Positions 12,723 to 21,570 of a stretch of DNA of 23,754 nt are shown here, piece after piece. Each line of letters begins with the position of its first letter. Within the stretch, counting starts at the first letter, position 1. Origin of the DNA: a virus; the IMG/VR virus record IMGVR_UViG_3300019742_000013, positions 1-23,754 of that record. One strand, 5' to 3'. Below the pieces are notes generated by a model that ran no database searches, was not told where the DNA came from, and saw only the letters and a program-made list of their open reading frames with translations. The translations under genes and the position numbers were made by a program.

Positions 12723-13055
12723 ATGACAAAACTAGAACTATTAAACTTCGGTAAAGAGACAAAAGAGATTGAGATTGAGGCTTGGGATAACACAAAAGTA
12801 ACTATTAAAAAACTAACAATCGGTGAACAAGCAAAGGTTCAAGCTGTGCTATTAAAAGATAGAGATTTAGCTAATGCAAAAGAAGGACAAGTATCTATAG
12901 ACTCATATAATAAAAGTGTTCAATTAATTGTTTCTTTATGTTTAGTAGAACCTAAATTTACAGTAAAAGAAATTCAAGATATGAGTTCTGATATAGCTGA
13001 GGGTATTATGGAAATAAATAATAAAATATCGGAGTGGTCTACACCAAAAAAGTAG
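12723..13055 (+). CDS. Tail assembly chaperone (G protein)
   Basis: A 110-residue protein in the lambda gpG slot just before the tape measure. It is a small acidic/helical protein (FGKETKEIEIEAWDNTKVTIKKLTIGEQAKVQAVLLKDR) that should bind the tape measure during tail assembly and not enter the virion. It ends ...WSTPKK, and the last two Lys codons are part of the slippery heptamer A AAA AAG. A fraction of ribosomes should shift to give a G-T fusion of about 203 residues (12723-13333). Sequence similarity to named families is not obvious; position and frameshift make the call. Confidence 0.82.
   Translation: MTKLELLNFGKETKEIEIEAWDNTKVTIKKLTIGEQAKVQAVLLKDRDLANAKEGQVSIDSYNKSVQLIVSLCLVEPKFTVKEIQDMSSDIAEGIMEINNKISEWSTPKK
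13046..13052 (+). other. Programmed -1 frameshift site A AAA AAG
   Basis: The heptamer AAAAAAG sits exactly in zero-frame phase X XXY YYZ, directly before the TAG stop (13053-13055). A -1 slip gives ...TPKKVEGREFTFKLALK, joining the downstream frame cleanly. A modest 5-bp stem (GAGAG 13062-13066 with CTCTC 13083-13087) lies 9 bases downstream. This is the classic G/T tail chaperone arrangement. Confidence 0.85.
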
Positions 13056-13333
13056 AAGGCAGAGAGTTTACTTTTAAGTTAGCTCTCAAATTAGGTAAAA
13101 CGGTTGAAGAGTTAGAAAATACAATGACTTTTCAAGAATATCAAGAATGGCAAGAATATATAAGTATTCATCCATTTTCAGAAGACATAACAGAACTACA
13201 ACTAGCAATGATAGGATTACTTAATTCTAACACAAAAAATGCTAAAGTTTCTGATTTTATGATAAGTAACAAAAAACAAAAACCTCAAAAAATAACAAAC
13301 TCACAAGTGCATTCCTTCTTTAATAATATATAA
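13052..13333 (+). CDS. Tail assembly chaperone T domain, made by -1 frameshift
   Basis: About 93 residues (VEGREFTFKLALKLGKTVEELENTMTFQEYQEWQEYI...) expressed as the C-terminal part of the G-T fusion. The frame is open back to 13034, but that start lacks a Shine-Dalgarno sequence and lies within the G coding end. KTVEELENTMTFQEYQEW is typical of lambda T-like segments (a residue pattern of LG.TV.EL...M...E...W). It ends 21 bases before the tape measure ATG. Confidence 0.82.
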   Translation, partial: VEGREFTFKLALKLGKTVEELENTMTFQEYQEWQEYISIHPFSEDITELQLAMIGLLNSNTKNAKVSDFMISNKKQKPQKITNSQVHSFFNNI

Positions 13334-13336
13334 ATA
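13327..13336 (+). promoter_or_regulatory. TATATAAATA promoter-like motif for the tape measure operon
   Basis: Overlaps the last codons and stop of the T frame and ends 18 bases before the tape measure ATG, with SD AAAGGGGGA between. The unit could extend through the tail fibre and spanin genes to 21818. Confidence 0.55.
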
Positions 13337-13354
13337 TTAAATAAAGGGGGATTT

Positions 13355-16300
13355 ATGCCACAAAATGGAAATATAGGACAATTAAATATAATTTTAGATG
13401 CAAGTATAGCTGGTCTCGTATCAGGAGTAAATACAGCTAATGCTCAATTAACTTCACTTCAAACACAGGCAAATAACGCAACTAATGCTTTAAAGAATAT
13501 GATAGCTGGTGCTATAGGTATATATGCAGTTAGTTCAGCTTTTAAAGAATTACTTACATCAGGTATGGAAGCTAACAGAATGATGGAAAATAGTGAGGGT
13601 AAACTATTCGCTATGATTAATTCATCTAAAGATTATGTAGATATACAAGGTAATCAATTAACGGCTAATGAAAGATTAGGTGCTGTTAATAGAGAAACAG
13701 CTATGACTATGGACTTACTTACTAAAGCTAACGCAGAGACATCTATGGGTATGACAGAATTGATTGATGTATATGCTCTAATGAAACCAGGTATGGATAG
13801 AAATAAGGTAGCTATACAAGACCAAATACAAATCTTAAAAATGGTTACTAATACAGCTGCAAACTTTGGAGTAGGAGCAGATGAGTTATCTAATGGTATA
13901 GATGATTTAGCTGATGGTACTTGGAAGTCCAATAGTGGATTTGGTAAGATGATGAAGTCTCTACAACTTACACAAGATGAAGTAAAAAATACAGATAACT
14001 TACTAGCTTTACTTAATAATAGAATGGCTGAGACTGGAGCCGCAAGTGATAATATGGATACAGCATTATCTAACTTAGATGTTGCTTGGGGAAACATAAC
14101 AGGAACACTAACTAAAGATATATTTGGAGCTACTAAAGAGTCTATAAAAGTTTTAACAAATATGATGGGTACAGATGGAGTATTAGCAAGTCAGGCCTAT
14201 GCTCAATCGTTTAAGAGCTTAGCTAATTTCGCTGTAACATCTATAGGTTTTATTATTAAAGCAATTAATCAAATGATTACATTAATGCAAGTAGCTTATA
14301 AAGGTTATCAACAGTTAGGTAACTATGTAGCAACACAAGGTGATAAAGTAGGTGTAGCTTGGAACAAAGCCGCAGTAGCAGTAGGAGAGTTTGTAGGTTT
14401 AGATGTAACAGAGGATAAAAAAGACCTAGCTGATTATAATAAAGCTATAACTGAAAGAGTTGGTATTACAAAGAAGCTTACAGAAGAGTCTAACAGAATT
14501 ATAAATGCTAATGATAATATCAATAATAGTGTAAACACTATGGTAGCTTCATTTACTACCTACAAAGCCGTTGTTAAAGAGACTAATGATATACAAGTTA
14601 ATAATAAGTCCGTAGTTAAAGCTATAGATGAGGTAGAGAAAAAGGTAGCTAAAGGTACTAAAGCACATAAAAAAGCTATTAGTGATATAGAAAAAGCACA
14701 AAAAAAAGCCAATAAAGATGCTATCAAAGATATGGAAGATTTAGCTAATAGACAAGCTGAAATATTTAGTGATATGTTTAAGAATATATTAGATGGTGAT
14801 ATAAGTGGAGCTTTTAGTGGTTTTTTTAAAAGTGTAGGAAATGATATGATGAGTCCAATGATTGATAGTATGAGTGAAAAAATGGGTTCTATGTTATCAG
14901 GTTTGACTAATGGATTAGGTTCAATAGGAGGTTTTTTAACAGGAGGTTTATTATCTTTTGGAGGTAGTGTTATTGGAGGTTTATTAAATGGTTTTTTGAA
15001 TACAGAAGAAGTAGCACCTGATTTAGGTTCTGATGGTTCAAAAGGTTCGGAGTCTTTAAGTAATGCTTTAAATAATATGAATAAAGTTATGTATGAGAAC
15101 TTAAAATACACTAAGAGAATGACAGCTAGTCTTAGCTCTATAGATAAAGCATTCGGAGGATTAGGTAATGAATTAGCAGGTATGAATTTATCAGCTAGTG
15201 GATTTAAAGATTCTTCATCAAGTGGCTTCTTGGGGTTTAGTAGTAAATCAACAGAGTTACAAGGTACAAGTATAAAAATAGCACCTGCTAGTATAGATAA
15301 GATGATAAATGGACAAATAAAAGCTACATCTGATGTAGTTACTAAAGTATCTAAATCAAGTTTCTTTGGTTTATCTTCTAGCGTTAGTTATGATACTACA
15401 ACTACAGATATTAGTGCTAGTATGAACGAGTATTTTACAGAAGCTACTAAAGGATTAGTAAATACATTCAAAGTTGCAGGAGATATACTTAATGTAAGTT
15501 TAAGTGGATTAGGAACTAACAAACTAGATATAGGTAAATTTGATACATCAGGTAAAAGTGGTGAAGAGATAGCTAAATTAGTAGAGGGTGGATTTAGTGC
15601 AGAAGCTGATAGATTAGCTCAAAACTATTTTCCTATGGTTCAACAGTTTGTACAAGCAGGTGAAAAGTATGTAGAAGCATTAGTTAGAACATCTATTAAT
15701 TTTGAACAAATAGGTTATCAAATAGGTCAAATGGGTAAGAAAGTTACCTATGAATCATCACAAGCTATTATAGGTGTATTTGGTACTTTAGAAGATGCTC
15801 AATCAGGTATATCAAGTTATATAGATTTATTTTATTCATCACAAGAAAAAGCTGATTTACAAATAAAAGATATGCAAAATACATTTAATACTTTAGGTGT
15901 TACAATGCCTAAAACTAACGCAGAGTTTAGGAAATTAGTTGATAGTATAGATACTACTACAGAAGCAGGTGCTACTATGTATGGAGAATTAACTAAATTA
16001 GCACCTCAATTTAGTGATATGACACAAACACAAAAAGACTTAGCACAAGCTGAAATAGATAGATTAGATGAAGTTAATTCAAAGATAGTATCTATGTATA
16101 CAGGTTCTTTAAGTTACTTAAATTCTCTTGAAAAATCTAAGTTTTTAGAGGGTAGTACAGATATAAACTCATTAGAGGATAAACTGGCTTTAGATAAAAA
16201 ACTATCTACAAGTAGGGAAGAATATGCGATTGATTTTGATACTTTTATAAATAATTTAAGTAATAAAGAAGAGGAAAAAACAACAACAGATGTAGTTAAT

Positions 16301-16372
16301 TCTTTGGCAGAACTTAAAATACAAAATGAAAGAATTGAAGAGGCTATAACAAAAGCGTCTTTTCAATCATAA
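13355..16372 (+). CDS. Tail tape measure protein
   Basis: A 1005-residue protein, the longest gene. It sets tail length; by the usual 0.15 nm per residue the tail would be near 150 nm, consistent with a siphovirus. Features include an N-terminal start typical of tape measures (IGQLNIILDASIAGLVSGVNTANAQLTSLQTQANNA), a hydrophobic stretch at about 49-63 and one at about 288-312, then a Lys-rich coiled coil (about 425-475). A strongly hydrophobic, glycine-rich segment at about 514-548 may insert into the host membrane during DNA entry. The C-terminal 450 residues are helical. No lysozyme or peptidase motif is seen. The gene follows the frameshifted chaperones as expected. Confidence 0.93.
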   Translation: MPQNGNIGQLNIILDASIAGLVSGVNTANAQLTSLQTQANNATNALKNMIAGAIGIYAVSSAFKELLTSGMEANRMMENSEGKLFAMINSSKDYVDIQGNQLTANERLGAVNRETAMTMDLLTKANAETSMGMTELIDVYALMKPGMDRNKVAIQDQIQILKMVTNTAANFGVGADELSNGIDDLADGTWKSNSGFGKMMKSLQLTQDEVKNTDNLLALLNNRMAETGAASDNMDTALSNLDVAWGNITGTLTKDIFGATKESIKVLTNMMGTDGVLASQAYAQSFKSLANFAVTSIGFIIKAINQMITLMQVAYKGYQQLGNYVATQGDKVGVAWNKAAVAVGEFVGLDVTEDKKDLADYNKAITERVGITKKLTEESNRIINANDNINNSVNTMVASFTTYKAVVKETNDIQVNNKSVVKAIDEVEKKVAKGTKAHKKAISDIEKAQKKANKDAIKDMEDLANRQAEIFSDMFKNILDGDISGAFSGFFKSVGNDMMSPMIDSMSEKMGSMLSGLTNGLGSIGGFLTGGLLSFGGSVIGGLLNGFLNTEEVAPDLGSDGSKGSESLSNALNNMNKVMYENLKYTKRMTASLSSIDKAFGGLGNELAGMNLSASGFKDSSSSGFLGFSSKSTELQGTSIKIAPASIDKMINGQIKATSDVVTKVSKSSFFGLSSSVSYDTTTTDISASMNEYFTEATKGLVNTFKVAGDILNVSLSGLGTNKLDIGKFDTSGKSGEEIAKLVEGGFSAEADRLAQNYFPMVQQFVQAGEKYVEALVRTSINFEQIGYQIGQMGKKVTYESSQAIIGVFGTLEDAQSGISSYIDLFYSSQEKADLQIKDMQNTFNTLGVTMPKTNAEFRKLVDSIDTTTEAGATMYGELTKLAPQFSDMTQTQKDLAQAEIDRLDEVNSKIVSMYTGSLSYLNSLEKSKFLEGSTDINSLEDKLALDKKLSTSREEYAIDFDTFINNLSNKEEEKTTTDVVNSLAELKIQNERIEEAITKASFQS

Positions 16373-16383
16373 AGGAGATATAA

Positions 16384-17787
16384 ATGGAAATATCAATACC
16401 AGTAGAGACAGTTTTTGTCTCTTCTAATGTAACAGACAACACACCATTATTTGATAATACAAACCAAAGAGAATACCTTAATGGTGAAACATTACAAGAT
16501 AATAACTATACCTACACTAGAACAGGTGCAGACTTTACACCAAAAGATTATACAGTAATAGATGAAATTGAATATGAAGTTGGTGATATAATATTTAAAG
16601 ATGGCTTTATACAAAGAGTAACAAGTAGAGGTGAGGTAAAGCATAAGAAAATGCCTAATGATTATACATCCACTAAAGTTACATTAGATACTACAGAGTC
16701 TAGTAGATATGTAGAGTTAGGAGATATAACATCACCGTACGCTACAATATTTGAAAAAACACAAGATGGATATAGATACTCTCTAAGAAGAGAAGAGTCT
16801 TCTCCAACTGATTATGTTTTTGATGTTGAAGAGGTTGCCAATCCAAGTAATATAACATCGTCTAATCCTATTCTGCTTACAAGCTTGTTTGACAATCCAA
16901 TAGAGAGTTTAACAACTTGTTTTGGTACGGTAGAATTAGAATGTAGCTTTAAATGGAGTCCAAATACGGTTATAGTACAAAATGGTAAATTATATACTCT
17001 TACTCAAACAGCTGTAGAATTAGAATATTATAGTACATATCACCCTACCTATGAAGTAGTTACATTAGATACTTTTGATGGTTGGACTAAACAATATCCT
17101 ATAAATCCATATAAGCCATTTGATGGTAAGAACTATACAGCTATAGAGACTAATACAACTGTTACAACTACTTGTTCTAGTGCAGAGGTATTTGATACTA
17201 TAGCTATAAGTGGAGTAATAGGAGATACAGTTAATGTAGCTTATAGTGGAGGTTCTATAGATTATACAATAGATAATAAGTTAGATGTTAATAATAGACT
17301 ACCTGTTGCCAGAACTAATGTAATCCTATATTTTCCTACAGATATAACAGGGCAAGTTACAGTAACAATAACACCTAAAAATGGAATAGTTAGAATTGGA
17401 GAGATACTATTAGGATTAAGTGTTAATGCAGGATTTACTAATCTAACATTTAGTAATAGATTTATAGATTATAGCCCTACAGAAACAGACCAATGGGGTA
17501 ACACTCTATATATAGAGGGTACAAAAGTTAATGTACATTCAGGAACTGTAGATATTTTAGTAGGTAATTACGATATGAATTTAAGACTAATAACTAGTTT
17601 AGGTGGTTCTGTTGTAATCTTAAATGGTTCAGGTAGTAAAGATAATTTACCTACTTCTGATACAGATATATTTAGTTCTACTATGTTAGTTGGTAGATTA
17701 AAAGATTTTGACCAAAGAACTAAAATAAAAAATGATGATTTGGATAGAATGGCATCATACACATTCAAGATTGAGGAGTTAGTATGA
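16384..17787 (+). CDS. Tail tip / distal tail structural protein
   Basis: A 467-residue, beta-rich, Thr/Ser/Asn-rich protein right after the tape measure, where distal tail or hub proteins lie. Segments such as YTVIDEIEYEVGDIIFKDGFIQRVTSRG and WTKQYPINPYKPFDGKNYTAIETN suggest beta-barrel and carbohydrate-binding-like folds. The C-terminal part (LTFSNRFIDYSPTETDQWGNTLYIEGTKVNVHSGTVDI...MLVGRLKDFDQRTK) resembles a region seen in several phage tail proteins. I cannot name the family. SD AAAGGAG before ATG 16384. It overlaps the next gene by 4 bases (ATGA). Confidence 0.65.
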   Translation: MEISIPVETVFVSSNVTDNTPLFDNTNQREYLNGETLQDNNYTYTRTGADFTPKDYTVIDEIEYEVGDIIFKDGFIQRVTSRGEVKHKKMPNDYTSTKVTLDTTESSRYVELGDITSPYATIFEKTQDGYRYSLRREESSPTDYVFDVEEVANPSNITSSNPILLTSLFDNPIESLTTCFGTVELECSFKWSPNTVIVQNGKLYTLTQTAVELEYYSTYHPTYEVVTLDTFDGWTKQYPINPYKPFDGKNYTAIETNTTVTTTCSSAEVFDTIAISGVIGDTVNVAYSGGSIDYTIDNKLDVNNRLPVARTNVILYFPTDITGQVTVTITPKNGIVRIGEILLGLSVNAGFTNLTFSNRFIDYSPTETDQWGNTLYIEGTKVNVHSGTVDILVGNYDMNLRLITSLGGSVVILNGSGSKDNLPTSDTDIFSSTMLVGRLKDFDQRTKIKNDDLDRMASYTFKIEELV

Positions 17788-18203
17788 TTTACTTTAATGA
17801 TTATAACTTACCTTGTGTTAATCTAAAAGCAACACATACACAAGAAGTTAGTAAGCGATATTTAGGTGGTAAAGCTATTAAAGGAGATATGAGTCTTGAT
17901 GTTGTCTTTACTATAGAGACGGATGAAGAGGCTTTAGCTTTATATGAGTTTTATAATACAGAGCTTAAAGGTGGTATAAGTGAGTTTTATATAGACTTAA
18001 CTTTGTTTGGTTTAGTTGGGTTATATGTAGTAAAGTTTGTAGGTAATTTTGTAATGACTAGAGATGATATTACATATAATGCTAGTATAAAATTGAATAT
18101 ATTGAGTGAGAATGTTGGTTATGTAGTAGATGATAACTTAGTAAAAATAACAGATGATAGTGGAGCTTATATTACAGTACCTCCAACATCTGTAAATAAT
18201 TAA
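17784..18203 (+). CDS. Small tail tip protein
   Basis: A 139-residue protein translated from an ATGA overlap with the preceding tail gene. Beta-rich: FNDYNLPCVNLKATHTQEVS, ISEFYIDLTLFGLVGLYVVKFVGNF and ITYNASIKLNILSE. The pattern of a short domain with a G.Y.VKFVG strand near the end occurs in small phage tail-tip or tail assembly proteins, but I do not recognise a named family. Its coupling to the 467-residue protein suggests they form one baseplate complex. The C-terminal tail (DDSGAYITVPPTSVNN) looks disordered. Confidence 0.6.
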   Translation: MIYFNDYNLPCVNLKATHTQEVSKRYLGGKAIKGDMSLDVVFTIETDEEALALYEFYNTELKGGISEFYIDLTLFGLVGLYVVKFVGNFVMTRDDITYNASIKLNILSENVGYVVDDNLVKITDDSGAYITVPPTSVNN

Positions 18204-18215
18204 AAGGAGATATAA

Positions 18216-19907
18216 ATGGCAATAGTGAATTTAACAAGTGTTTTAGAAAATGAGGATAAACAGACTATATTGGATATAGTAGAAGCCCCTGTTTTAGCTT
18301 ATACGGTTAATACTATAGAAGCTATGTTATTAGTTGATAGTAATAAACACACTACCGTAATAGTAAATCAGAACACAGACCAAAGAGGCGGTACATTTGT
18401 GTATGATGCTACTCAAAGTGCTAATTCAGATGGTGGTACTATTTTTAATGGTTGGATTAGACAATTTGATGGAGATGTAGACCCTCAATGGTTTGGTGCA
18501 AAACCATACGACAATACTTTTGATAACGCCACTATTTTACAAAGTATTATAACCCTTTATGATGAGCTTGATTTACATGGAAACCACTACTATTCTACAA
18601 CAATCAGTACAGCAGGAAAAACTATTAAAAATGGAGGTTTACTAAGTTTTAATGGGACGACTACCCTTTTAACTTTTGATGCTAGTGGTACTAAACTTAT
18701 AGATTTAAATATGGTTGGTTGGAAGCTAAATGACGAAACTCTAGCAACAAATACTTGTATAAATGCTAATTCAGATGGTTTTTCTATAGTAAGATGTTCT
18801 ATTTCAAACTTCGCATATTTTGGGATTAATGTAACAGCTGCAGGAACTTCAGAGAGACCTTCTTACATTACAGATTGTGAGATTTTTCTAAATGGCTCTG
18901 GCATAAACACAGGTGACGGAGAATATATTAATATTCGAGGTAATAAGATATATAGAAACGGTTGGAGTAACGCTAGAACTGACAGAAGTCCTATTTTTGT
19001 AGGGACAGATAATGGATGGGGTATTATAGGTAAATTTTCTAACACTACAATAGTTAATAACCATATTTTAGAAAATGTTATAGGATGTGCTTTAGAAGCA
19101 GGTGGAGGATTAAATCCTGACCATAATATGTTGTCAAACAATACAATTAACCATAATGGTACAGTTGGGTTAATCTTAAACGGATTTAAGAATAACGAAC
19201 AAGTAGTTGGTAATATTATTTTATCTAATATTATTAAGCCTTATGCGGCAGGAACTGTTTGGAGTCCTATAGGAAGTGCTTGTGATGTAGTTATAATTGA
19301 TTGTGTCAATATGCAGTTCACGAATAACACATTAGGTGGTGGGACACTAGGGCAAGTACCTGTATTTGGACACGCTTCTTGTGTATATACAAACAACATT
19401 ATGTATTCACCATTTGTAGAGTTGAGAGTTCCACAAGTAGGAAAACCTATTGTAGATATATATGGTTATACTGTAAACTCTAATAATATCTTTAAGAATA
19501 ATATTTATAGAGGGTTTACCCAGCATACTTTTTTACCAACTACAATAAATGTCAAATCTTCTGACAATATAGAAAATGGTGTAGTAGTCGATGGTGTAAT
19601 ACAGTCACTAACTCTAGCGTCAGGCTGGGTATTTCCTATATCAGCAGGAGATCCAGATACTCAACCTATCGAATGTTGGAGAGAGGGAGGTAATAAAGTA
19701 ACTCTCTCAGGGGGAGTAGTACTGGATGGAGGAGGAACAATAGCTTTAACATTACCAGTTGGATTTAGACCAGCAGGAGATATATCTGTTCCTTGTGTAA
19801 GCAATGGAACAATACAATATGTAAAGATTTATAAGAGTGGAGATGTTCAGCCTACTAGTGCTACAAGTGGATTACCTTTTAATATAAATGTTACATATAG
19901 GGTGTAG
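18216..19907 (+). CDS. Tailspike, parallel beta-helix receptor-binding protein
   Basis: 563 residues. The N-terminal part has RGGTFVYDATQSANSDGGTIFNGWIRQF and DPQWFGAK (about 57-96), a widespread phage tailspike N-terminal signature. From about 100 to 440 the protein is a run of short N/G/I-rich repeats (SIVRCSISNF, TIVNNHILEN, MLSNNTINHN, MQFTNNTLGG, VNSNNIFKNN), the pectate lyase-like parallel beta-helix. The C-terminal domain (LASGWVFP...GGNKVTLSGGVVLDGGGTIALTLPVGFRPAG) is a trimerisation or receptor domain seen in many tail fibres. It probably binds, and may cleave, host surface glycan. It has more GC-rich codons than its neighbours, especially at 19600-19760, suggesting horizontal exchange. 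Confidence 0.87.
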   Translation: MAIVNLTSVLENEDKQTILDIVEAPVLAYTVNTIEAMLLVDSNKHTTVIVNQNTDQRGGTFVYDATQSANSDGGTIFNGWIRQFDGDVDPQWFGAKPYDNTFDNATILQSIITLYDELDLHGNHYYSTTISTAGKTIKNGGLLSFNGTTTLLTFDASGTKLIDLNMVGWKLNDETLATNTCINANSDGFSIVRCSISNFAYFGINVTAAGTSERPSYITDCEIFLNGSGINTGDGEYINIRGNKIYRNGWSNARTDRSPIFVGTDNGWGIIGKFSNTTIVNNHILENVIGCALEAGGGLNPDHNMLSNNTINHNGTVGLILNGFKNNEQVVGNIILSNIIKPYAAGTVWSPIGSACDVVIIDCVNMQFTNNTLGGGTLGQVPVFGHASCVYTNNIMYSPFVELRVPQVGKPIVDIYGYTVNSNNIFKNNIYRGFTQHTFLPTTINVKSSDNIENGVVVDGVIQSLTLASGWVFPISAGDPDTQPIECWREGGNKVTLSGGVVLDGGGTIALTLPVGFRPAGDISVPCVSNGTIQYVKIYKSGDVQPTSATSGLPFNINVTYRV

Positions 19908-19910
19908 GGT

Positions 19911-20897
19911 ATGCTTAAACTAGAACTAACAACAAATTGGCAAAATATAGGTAATACAGAGTTAGAGGTACAAATCTCTTCTAACTCTAAATGTAGGCTA
20001 TATTATGGTATAACAGCACCTATAGAGGATAAAGATGGATTTATAATACAACTTATAAGTTCAGAATTTAAGACTCTTAAAGCACCATCAGAAGGATTTA
20101 TATGGATTAAAAAGATGGATACAGAAGATACTGTTTATATTAAATATAGACAAATAGTAGAAACTAAGAACTACTATACAGAAGTAGCTAAAGGTAATGT
20201 ATCAGGTACAAAAGTAATACATAAATTTGGTAGAAATACTGATGTATCTACAACTACTTTTGAAGCAATATGGAATGGTGGAGGAAGATATACAGGTTTT
20301 GATGCAGTTGATGCTCAATTGGTTACTATAGTATCTAGTGTAGCTACAGATACAGTGGATGGAACTGGTCTTAGAACTCTTAGATTATATGGTTTAGATG
20401 CTAATTTAGAGGAGCAAATAGAAGATGTTGTACTTAATGGTACTACTCCAGTCACTTCTACACTAGCCTATAAGAGATTAGATAGAGCTAAAGGATTAAC
20501 AGCAGGTGTAGACCACTATAATAATGGAGATATAACTATTAGACAAAGTGTTACAACAGCTAATATATTTGCAGTTATACCTGCTACTTACAACACAACT
20601 ATGATAGCTTGTTATACAATACCATCTAATATGACAGGTTATATACTTAGTCAGAGAGCCGCTATAGCTAACAAACAATCAGCAAGTGTAGAAGTAAGGA
20701 TACAAGTTAAAAGTCCAGGGGATGTATTTACAATCAATGGTGAGTCTGCTTTAAACAGTATTGGAACAGGCTTTATATATGTAGATTTTAAAGTACCTAT
20801 TAAGCTAGAAAGTGGAACAGATATATTTATAGACGCTAAAGCATCATCTTCTGTAGCTGTATCAGCATTTTTTGATATTATGTTAGTAGAAAATTAA
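19911..20897 (+). CDS. Virion structural protein (tail-fibre associated)
   Basis: A 328-residue protein 3 bases after the tailspike. Residues about 104-328 match a widespread phage virion family with the order HKFGRNTDVSTTTFEAIWNGGG, TIVSSVATDTVDGTGLRTLRLYGLD, DVVLNGTTPVTSTLAYKRLDRAKG, YNNGDITIRQ and a final FDIMLVEN. This family occurs in marine and enteric phages as a structural or fibre protein of unsettled function. The N-terminal 100 residues are different and may attach it to the tail. The SD is poor (TAGGGT), so translation may be coupled to the tailspike. Confidence 0.75.
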   Translation: MLKLELTTNWQNIGNTELEVQISSNSKCRLYYGITAPIEDKDGFIIQLISSEFKTLKAPSEGFIWIKKMDTEDTVYIKYRQIVETKNYYTEVAKGNVSGTKVIHKFGRNTDVSTTTFEAIWNGGGRYTGFDAVDAQLVTIVSSVATDTVDGTGLRTLRLYGLDANLEEQIEDVVLNGTTPVTSTLAYKRLDRAKGLTAGVDHYNNGDITIRQSVTTANIFAVIPATYNTTMIACYTIPSNMTGYILSQRAAIANKQSASVEVRIQVKSPGDVFTINGESALNSIGTGFIYVDFKVPIKLESGTDIFIDAKASSSVAVSAFFDIMLVEN

Positions 20898-20915
20898 AAA
20901 AGGAGGAAAAAGGGA

Positions 20916-21317
20916 ATGGAATTAGATGACAATTTAACTTTATTTATTAGTGAAGTTGGGAAAGGAGAAGTTGGTTTAGCAAGTGTAGATGTAGGTGTTA
21001 TAGATAGAATGGTAGGGTTAGGTATAGATGTAGCAGGACTACCATCCTCTGTTTTAAATACTCTTTTATTTATAGGAGCTATCGGAGTATTAGGATATAT
21101 AGTATATAGAGGTGTTAAAGAATTTCTACTCATTATAGAGGAAAGGCATTTAAGTAATACTAATAGAATTACTAAATTAGAAGAGATTAATACTATGACA
21201 AAAGTTGAAAAAAATACTTGTTTAGCTGAATTAAGATTAACAAATGATGAGTTAAAAAACACTAATAGAAAGTTTGAGGATTGTATGAAAAGGTTATTGG
21301 AGTCAAAAGATGGGTAA
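20916..21317 (+). CDS. Membrane protein with coiled coil, possible holin
   Basis: 133 residues. One membrane segment (VLNTLLFIGAIGVLGYIVYRGV, about 46-67) follows an N-terminal part of 45 residues with several Gly/Val-rich turns. After it come a basic-acidic stretch and a coiled coil (RITKLEEINTMTKVEKNTCLAELRLTNDELKNTNRKFE). This looks like a single-span holin-type protein or another lysis factor, encoded directly before the spanins. The SD AAAGGAGG is one of the strongest in the window. Its end overlaps the i-spanin start by 8 bases. The holin role is inferred from topology and position. Confidence 0.6.
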   Translation: MELDDNLTLFISEVGKGEVGLASVDVGVIDRMVGLGIDVAGLPSSVLNTLLFIGAIGVLGYIVYRGVKEFLLIIEERHLSNTNRITKLEEINTMTKVEKNTCLAELRLTNDELKNTNRKFEDCMKRLLESKDG

Positions 21318-21570
21318 ATATTCATTATATGCTTTATATGTATTGATATTGATAGTTGTCACTTGGGTTTATTCTCACTTTAACAACTATCAAAAGATGA
21401 AAATAAAGCTTGATAAAATAGAAAATAACTCTAAAGTAGTAGTAGATAAGGTTGATACTACTAATAAAAAGTTAAGAGAGTCAGCATACAGATATAAAAA
21501 GGAGATGAAAGATGTTAAATATAAAGAAGTTAATACCACTTTTGGTAGTCATAGTATTACTTTTAACTAG
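21310..21570 (+). CDS. i-spanin (inner-membrane spanin subunit)
   Basis: 86 residues with an N-terminal membrane anchor (YALYVLILIVVTWVYSHF, about 7-24) followed by a long charged coiled coil (KMKIKLDKIENNSKVVVDKVDTTNKKLRESAYRYKKEMKD), the topology of Rz. With the outer-membrane partner encoded in another frame inside its 3' end, it should bridge the periplasm and fuse the membranes in the last step of lysis. It overlaps the upstream membrane protein by 8 bases. Spanins occur only in phages of diderm hosts. Confidence 0.82.
   Translation: MGKYSLYALYVLILIVVTWVYSHFNNYQKMKIKLDKIENNSKVVVDKVDTTNKKLRESAYRYKKEMKDVKYKEVNTTFGSHSITFN

Noticed and set aside
13034-13051. Independent start for the T frame at 13034
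   Set aside because: No SD at a usable distance. The slippery heptamer at 13046-13052 explains expression as a fusion.
13654-14097. Minus-strand frame of 147 codons in the tape measure gene
   Set aside because: Antisense shadow with no start signals.
14560-15111. Long minus-strand frame of 183 codons inside the tape measure gene
   Set aside because: It is the antisense of a well supported gene, is dominated by Pro/Lys/Ser/Leu low-complexity sequence and has no SD.
20894-21325. Minus-strand frame of 143 codons opposite the holin-like gene
   Set aside because: Shadow of a + strand gene that has a strong SD, membrane segment and operon context. The minus frame has no promoter motif or SD.
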